Positions 5,566 through 6,101 of a stretch of 6,101 nucleotides of DNA are shown one piece after another. Both the position numbers and the translations under genes were made by a program. A model generated the notes under the pieces. The model was not told where the DNA came from and made no database searches. It saw only the letters and a program-made list of their open reading frames with translations. The stretch's first letter is position 1, and each line of letters begins with the position of its first letter. Origin of the DNA: a bacterium (GTDB lineage Bacteria; Actinomycetota; Acidimicrobiia; Spongiisociales; UBA11373); contig JABMPV010000368.1 in NCBI GenBank assembly GCA_013202595.1, positions 1 through 6,101 of the forward strand, written 5' to 3'.

Positions 5566-6101
5566 GCGCCACCTCCCGCGATCAGCCGGTCGTACTTAGC
5601 CATGACGGCGGTGCGTAACGGCGGCTCGAGCGTGGGTACCGGGTAGCGGGCCAGGACCTCTTCGAAGAACCCCTTGACCTGAAGTCGGTCGGCGCGCCGC
5701 CCGTCGAGGCCGCGGCTCATCAGGTAGTACCGCTGCTCCTCGTCGAGCGGCCCAACAGTCGATGCGTGGCCACAGCGCACGTCGTTGGCCAGGATCTCGA
5801 GGTTGGGCACCGAGTGCGCTTCCGCTCCATCTGACAGGACGAGATTGCGATTGGTCTGATAGGCCCTGGCCTTCTGCCCTTCCGGCTCGATGCGGATGAG
5901 GCCGGTGAATACCGACTTGGCCTCGTCGCCGACGGCGCCCTTGAGGAACATGTCGGACGTGGTGTTGACGGCAGCGTGGTTGACGAATCCCCGGTAATCG
6001 TGGACCTGGTCCCCGTCTCCGAAGTAGAGGCCGAGCAGTTGGGCGTCCGAGCCCTGACCGAGGAGATCGAACGTGATGTGGAGCCGGGCGCTACGCCCGC
6101 C
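5562..6101 (-). CDS. sufD: SufD, Fe-S scaffold subunit (C-terminal 179 residues; 5' end outside window)
   Basis: A partial gene whose frame is open from position 6101, so the 5' part lies beyond the window; the ATG at 5951 is internal. SufD pairs with SufB in SufBC2D, where a cluster is thought to assemble at the SufB-SufD interface. The fragment shows the C-terminal beta-helix and helical tail: NHAAVNTTSDMFLKGAV (fragment residues 41-57), SVFTGLIRIEPEGQKARAYQ (63-82), NRNLVLSD (84-91), PNLEILANDVRCGHASTVG (99-117), EEQRYYLMSRGL (121-132) and GFFEEVLARY (144-153). CGHASTVG fits SufD rather than SufB, which has CEHEATTS here; its His112 corresponds to the functionally important SufD histidine. 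The stop overlaps the Rieske ATG (ATGA). sufB would be expected upstream, outside the window. Confidence 0.92.
   Translation of the reverse strand, partial: GGRSARLHITFDLLGQGSDAQLLGLYFGDGDQVHDYRGFVNHAAVNTTSDMFLKGAVGDEAKSVFTGLIRIEPEGQKARAYQTNRNLVLSDGAEAHSVPNLEILANDVRCGHASTVGPLDEEQRYYLMSRGLDGRRADRLQVKGFFEEVLARYPVPTLEPPLRTAVMAKYDRLIAGGGA

Overview
The window is dense, high-GC bacterial DNA with short or overlapping gene junctions. Alternative start codons (GTG, TTG), leaderless-looking starts, a SUF-type Fe-S cluster operon carrying a Rieske ferredoxin, and an actinobacterial-style class II fumarase all suggest a member of the Actinomycetota. An Acidimicrobiia-like or uncultured lineage is possible, but I cannot place it below phylum from this sequence.

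Layout. The left edge (1-322, minus) holds the N-terminal part of a nitronate monooxygenase/2-nitropropane dioxygenase-like FMN enzyme. A 74-bp divergent spacer (323-396) follows; it has promoter-like -10 hexamers on both strands and a 6-bp inverted repeat between them. A complete FGGY-family sugar/polyol kinase runs rightward (397-1923). It meets the leftward transcription unit at a strong hairpin (1907-1938) that overlaps the kinase stop codon and appears to be a shared convergent terminator.

From the right edge to 1947 everything lies on the minus strand, and the genes overlap or sit within a few bases of each other. In transcription order they are sufD (5' end outside the window), a small Rieske [2Fe-2S] ferredoxin, sufC, a 116-residue three-helix membrane protein of unknown family, an alpha/beta hydrolase, and fumC. 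This reads as one operon. SufD and SufC belong to the SufBCD Fe-S scaffold, and the Rieske protein may supply or accept electrons. FumC is the iron-sulfur-independent fumarase, so pairing it with SUF is metabolically sensible under iron limitation or oxidative stress (inference). sufS and sufU do not follow sufC here, so the cysteine desulfurase must be encoded elsewhere.

The most striking observation is in SufC. The P-loop reads GPNGSGMST, with methionine replacing the normally invariant Walker A lysine, while every other ABC ATPase motif is intact. A second oddity is a roughly 6-7 residue insertion in FumC just before its conserved GSGTS active-site segment. No mobile element, CRISPR array, tRNA or rRNA was seen, and no intergenic gap exceeds 74 bp.
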